DNA of 64,000 bases from Roseburia hominis (GTDB lineage: Bacteria > Bacillota > Clostridia > Lachnospirales > Lachnospiraceae), in contig JAETOE010000018.1 of the NCBI GenBank assembly GCA_021771815.1, positions 1 to 64,000 of the forward strand, in the 5' to 3' direction. Made by a program: the position numbers and the translations under genes. The number at the start of each line of letters is the position of its first letter. Position 1 is the stretch's first letter. This document shows positions 61,344-64,000 of the stretch, piece by piece. The notes beneath the pieces were generated by a model that was given only the letters and a program-made list of their open reading frames with translations, searched no databases and was not told the origin of the DNA.

Positions 61344-63131
61344 ATGGTAGATATGAAGGCAAAACCGTTTTACCTGTCGGACGAGGATTGTAAATGGGTG
61401 GAGGACACCATAGCAGGTATGACGAAGGAAGAAAAGATTGGTCAGCTTTTCTTTAACATGGGTGCGTCGAGAGAGGAAGACTATCTGAAAATGACAGTCG
61501 ATAAGTATCACATCGGCGGTATCCGTTATAATCCGGCGCCGGGAGCAGAAGTGCGTGAGCAGAACCGCATTCTTCAGGAGAACAGCAAGATTCCGCTTAT
61601 TATCGCCTGCAACACGGAAAACGGCGGCAACGGGGCATGTACCGACGGTACGATGATCGGGCAGCAGACGAAGATCGGCGCGACGAGAGATGCGAAGTAT
61701 GCGTATGAACTGGGCAGGATGTCCAATAAGGAAGCGGCGGCGATCGGGTGTAATTTATCGTTTGCTCCGGTCAGCGATATCCTTTATAACTGGGAGAATC
61801 CGGTCATTGGTCTGCGTACCTACGGCAATGATGCAGACCGTGTCTGCGAGATGACGAAGGCTTATATGGACGGTGCGCACACGAACGAGGGCTTTTGTTG
61901 TGCGGCAAAGCATTTCCCGGGGGACGGTCTGGATTTCCGCGACCAGCATGTGGCGAACAGCATCAATACCATGAGCTGTGAGGAGTGGGACGCAAGCTAC
62001 GGAAAGGTCTATCAGAATCTGATCGACAACGGACTGGAAGCGATCATGGCAGGGCATATTATGCAGCCTGCATACACGAGACATTTCAACCCGGATATTA
62101 AGGATGAGGATATTATGCCGGCGACCTTATCGCCGGAGCTGATCGAAGGGCTGCTCCGCAAGAAGCTGGGCTTCAACGGAATGGTGCTCACTGACGCTTC
62201 CCATATGGTCGGACTGACCTGCTGCATGAAGCGCAGTGAAATGCTTCCGAGGACGATTGCGGCCGGTGTGGATATGTTCTTATTCTTTAACGAGATGGAT
62301 GAGGACTTTGCGAGCATGATGGCGGGTTATGAGAACGGCGTCATCACAGAGGAGCGTCTCTCCGACGCGCTGCACCGCATTCTTGCACTGAAAGCCCATA
62401 TGGGTCTTCACAGGAAAGCGAAGAATGAAATTGTTCCTCCGGTCGAAGTGATGGAACAGACGGTGGGCTGTGAGGAGCACAAGGCGATGGCGAAGGAGAT
62501 TTCCGATAAGGCAATCACTCTGGTTAAGTACAAGGATGAGGATGTACTTCCGATGCTTCCCGACCGCTATAAGAGAATTATGATCGTATCGGTCGGAGGA
62601 CTTTCCGCAGGCGTGATGGGAACCATGATGGCGAAGTTCATGGGCGGCGGCAAGAAGAGTCCTGCGGAGCGTCTTCGCGATAAGCTGATCGAGAAGGGCT
62701 TTGACGCATTTATCTATGAGAGTCCGCTCGATGCACTTGCAAAGAAAGCGGCAGCGGGAGAAAAGGTCGATATCAATATGTACTTTGCCGGAAAGACCGA
62801 GATCAGTGAGTTTGTCGGGAACCAGGATCTGATTATCACGCTGGTAGATATCGCGGGAGGCTTTCAGCCGGTGGCAAGACCGGGCTTTGGAATGAGCAAG
62901 GGCGGCGGAGAGATTCCGTGGTATGTATATGAGCTTCCGGTGGTAGTGGTCGGATGCGGACAGCCGTTCGTGCTCGCGGATATCCCGCAGGCGAGAACAT
63001 ATATCAATACCTACGACAGCGACGATCAGACCCTCGATGCGCTGATTGCGAAGCTGATGGAGGGCAAAAAGGCATTTAAGGGCGAAGACCCGGTGGATTC
63101 CTACTGCGGATTGTGGGATACACACAGATAA
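61344..63131 (+). CDS. GH3-family glycosidase (NagZ/beta-glucosidase type)
   Basis: A 595-residue glycoside hydrolase family 3 enzyme. The barrel (about 1-360) includes the NTENGGNGAC region, KHFPGDGLDFRDQHV and the nucleophile Asp in MVLTDASHM. The KHFPGDG...H arrangement resembles NagZ-like members, which use an Asp/His dyad. The second domain (about 395-590) is an alpha/beta sandwich. No signal peptide. It stands 18 bases after the HAD gene in the uxu operon and just before a GPH symporter, so its substrate is probably a glucuronide or related oligosaccharide. ATG 61353 is an alternative start. Confidence 0.88.
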   Translation: MVDMKAKPFYLSDEDCKWVEDTIAGMTKEEKIGQLFFNMGASREEDYLKMTVDKYHIGGIRYNPAPGAEVREQNRILQENSKIPLIIACNTENGGNGACTDGTMIGQQTKIGATRDAKYAYELGRMSNKEAAAIGCNLSFAPVSDILYNWENPVIGLRTYGNDADRVCEMTKAYMDGAHTNEGFCCAAKHFPGDGLDFRDQHVANSINTMSCEEWDASYGKVYQNLIDNGLEAIMAGHIMQPAYTRHFNPDIKDEDIMPATLSPELIEGLLRKKLGFNGMVLTDASHMVGLTCCMKRSEMLPRTIAAGVDMFLFFNEMDEDFASMMAGYENGVITEERLSDALHRILALKAHMGLHRKAKNEIVPPVEVMEQTVGCEEHKAMAKEISDKAITLVKYKDEDVLPMLPDRYKRIMIVSVGGLSAGVMGTMMAKFMGGGKKSPAERLRDKLIEKGFDAFIYESPLDALAKKAAAGEKVDINMYFAGKTEISEFVGNQDLIITLVDIAGGFQPVARPGFGMSKGGGEIPWYVYELPVVVVGCGQPFVLADIPQARTYINTYDSDDQTLDALIAKLMEGKKAFKGEDPVDSYCGLWDTHR

Positions 63132-63206
63132 GATGCAGCAACAGACAGGGGAGAAAGCGGGGCGTATGCTGCGCCCGCTTTCAGGACAACAAGGAGGAAG
63201 TATATT

Positions 63207-64000
63207 ATGACAGCAGAAAATATGAAACCGTTTGGTATCAAAGACAAACTGGGATATTTGTTCGGAGATTTCGGTAACGATTTCACATTTATCCTTTCAT
63301 CGAGCTTTTTGATGAAGTTCTACACCGATGTTATGGGCGTGCCGGGGGCGGTCGTTGGCATTATTATGATGATCGCACGTTTTGTGGATGCGTTTACGGA
63401 TGTCACGATGGGACGTATCTGTGACAGAAGCAAGATGACTCCGGTCGGAAAATTTAAACCGTGGATCCGTCGTATGTGCGGTCCGGTGGCGATAGCATCT
63501 TTTTTGATGTATCAGAGCGCGCTTGCCGGAATGCCGCTGCCATTTAAGGTTGGCTATCTGTTCATTACATATATTTTGTGGGGATCGATTTTCTATACAT
63601 CCATCAACATCCCTTACGGTTCGATGGCGTCTGCAGTGTCCCCGGAGGCGAGCGACCGTCAGTCCTTGTCGACGTTTCGTACCATGGGCGGTACGCTGGC
63701 AGGCATGATTGTCGGCGCAGGCGTTCCGATGGTGGCATACGATCAGGTGGATGGAAATGCCGTAATGAACGGCGGACGTTTTACTATGATCGCAGGCGTA
63801 TTTTCCGTATTGGCTGTTGTCTGCTATCTGCTTTGCTATTCTCTTACGACGGAGCGTGTAAGACCGGAAAGGACCGTAGAGCAGGAGCAGTTTGGCGTTG
63901 GCGAGATGCTTAAGAATGCAGTGAAGAACCGCGCGTTGATTTCCATTATCGCAGCATCCATTGTAATGCTGCTGGCACAGCTTACCATGCAGTCTATGGC
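63207..64000 (+). CDS. GPH-family sugar symporter, truncated by the window end
   Basis: The first 264 residues of a glycoside-pentoside-hexuronide:cation symporter. Signature segments are KLGYLFGDFGNDFTFILSSSFLMKFYTDV, ARFVDAFTDVTMGRICDR, and IPYGSMASAVSPEASDRQSLSTFR, the family's central loop. About six helices are visible before the sequence stops; the gene must continue beyond 64000. AAGGAGG is 9 bases upstream. As the last visible gene of the uxu operon it is probably a glucuronide permease (UidB-like). Confidence 0.9.
   Translation, partial: MTAENMKPFGIKDKLGYLFGDFGNDFTFILSSSFLMKFYTDVMGVPGAVVGIIMMIARFVDAFTDVTMGRICDRSKMTPVGKFKPWIRRMCGPVAIASFLMYQSALAGMPLPFKVGYLFITYILWGSIFYTSINIPYGSMASAVSPEASDRQSLSTFRTMGGTLAGMIVGAGVPMVAYDQVDGNAVMNGGRFTMIAGVFSVLAVVCYLLCYSLTTERVRPERTVEQEQFGVGEMLKNAVKNRALISIIAASIVMLLAQLTMQSM

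Overview
The window looks like a chromosome segment from a spore-forming gut Clostridia of the Lachnospiraceae type (Blautia/Roseburia/Dorea-like). The basis is the family make-up: GPH sugar symporters, many cytoplasmic glycoside hydrolases, SpoVA proteins, a HrcA/CIRCE-type clpB control region, clostridial DnaE and PfkA, and strong GGAGG ribosome sites with sigma-A type promoters. No species can be named from sequence reading alone. No rRNA, tRNA or CRISPR array was seen.

Region 1 (about 1-19.4 kb) is a carbohydrate-use locus. It holds a GPH symporter, a shortened SDR epimerase fused to DUF4342, a TetR regulator, two convergent paralogous GH1 enzymes, an AraC regulator, then a same-strand run of GH3, GH2, a TIM-barrel isomerase, GH78 alpha-L-rhamnosidase and two GH43 enzymes. 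None of the hydrolases shows a signal peptide, so the sugars are probably imported and trimmed inside the cell. By eye it is AT-richer than the rest of the window, and it ends at a broken tyrosine-recombinase gene (19.43-19.80 kb), which suggests an acquired island.

Region 2 (19.8-40.9 kb) is mostly core genome: clpB behind a CIRCE element, a response regulator/ABC transporter/histidine kinase cassette with a direct-repeat operator, an Rpn-type PD-(D/E)XK nuclease behind a repeat-rich structured leader, dnaE, pfkA, an rRNA methylase, an orphan PTS EIIC, a small alarmone synthetase overlapping an EAL-domain protein, an ABC-F ATPase, and a two-gene ThrE exporter on the minus strand.

Region 3 (41-57.2 kb) carries the spore germination channel genes in two blocks. 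spoVAA-AB-(orf)-AC-(orf) lies at 41.1-43.4 kb and spoVAD-AE at 55.8-57.2 kb. The second block has a sigma-G type promoter matching the consensus exactly. Between them are a MATE exporter, a HAD phosphatase, a MacAB-like efflux operon with two HlyD-type adaptors and Gly-rich repeats, an AlkD-like protein, a DUF1266 lipoprotein, an iron alcohol dehydrogenase and an XRE regulator.

Region 4 (57.2-64 kb) is a glucuronate/mannonate locus. A GntR/FadR regulator is divergent from uxuA, an SDR-type uxuB, a HAD phosphatase, a GH3 enzyme and a GPH symporter cut by the window end. A palindromic operator sits exactly between the -35 and -10 boxes of the uxuA promoter, with further copies nearby and one over the regulator's own start codon.

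The least explained signals are the C-terminal tail shared by the GH3 and GH2 enzymes, the repeat/hairpin leader before the Rpn nuclease, the split spoVA locus, and the SDR that has lost about 50 residues of its Rossmann fold.
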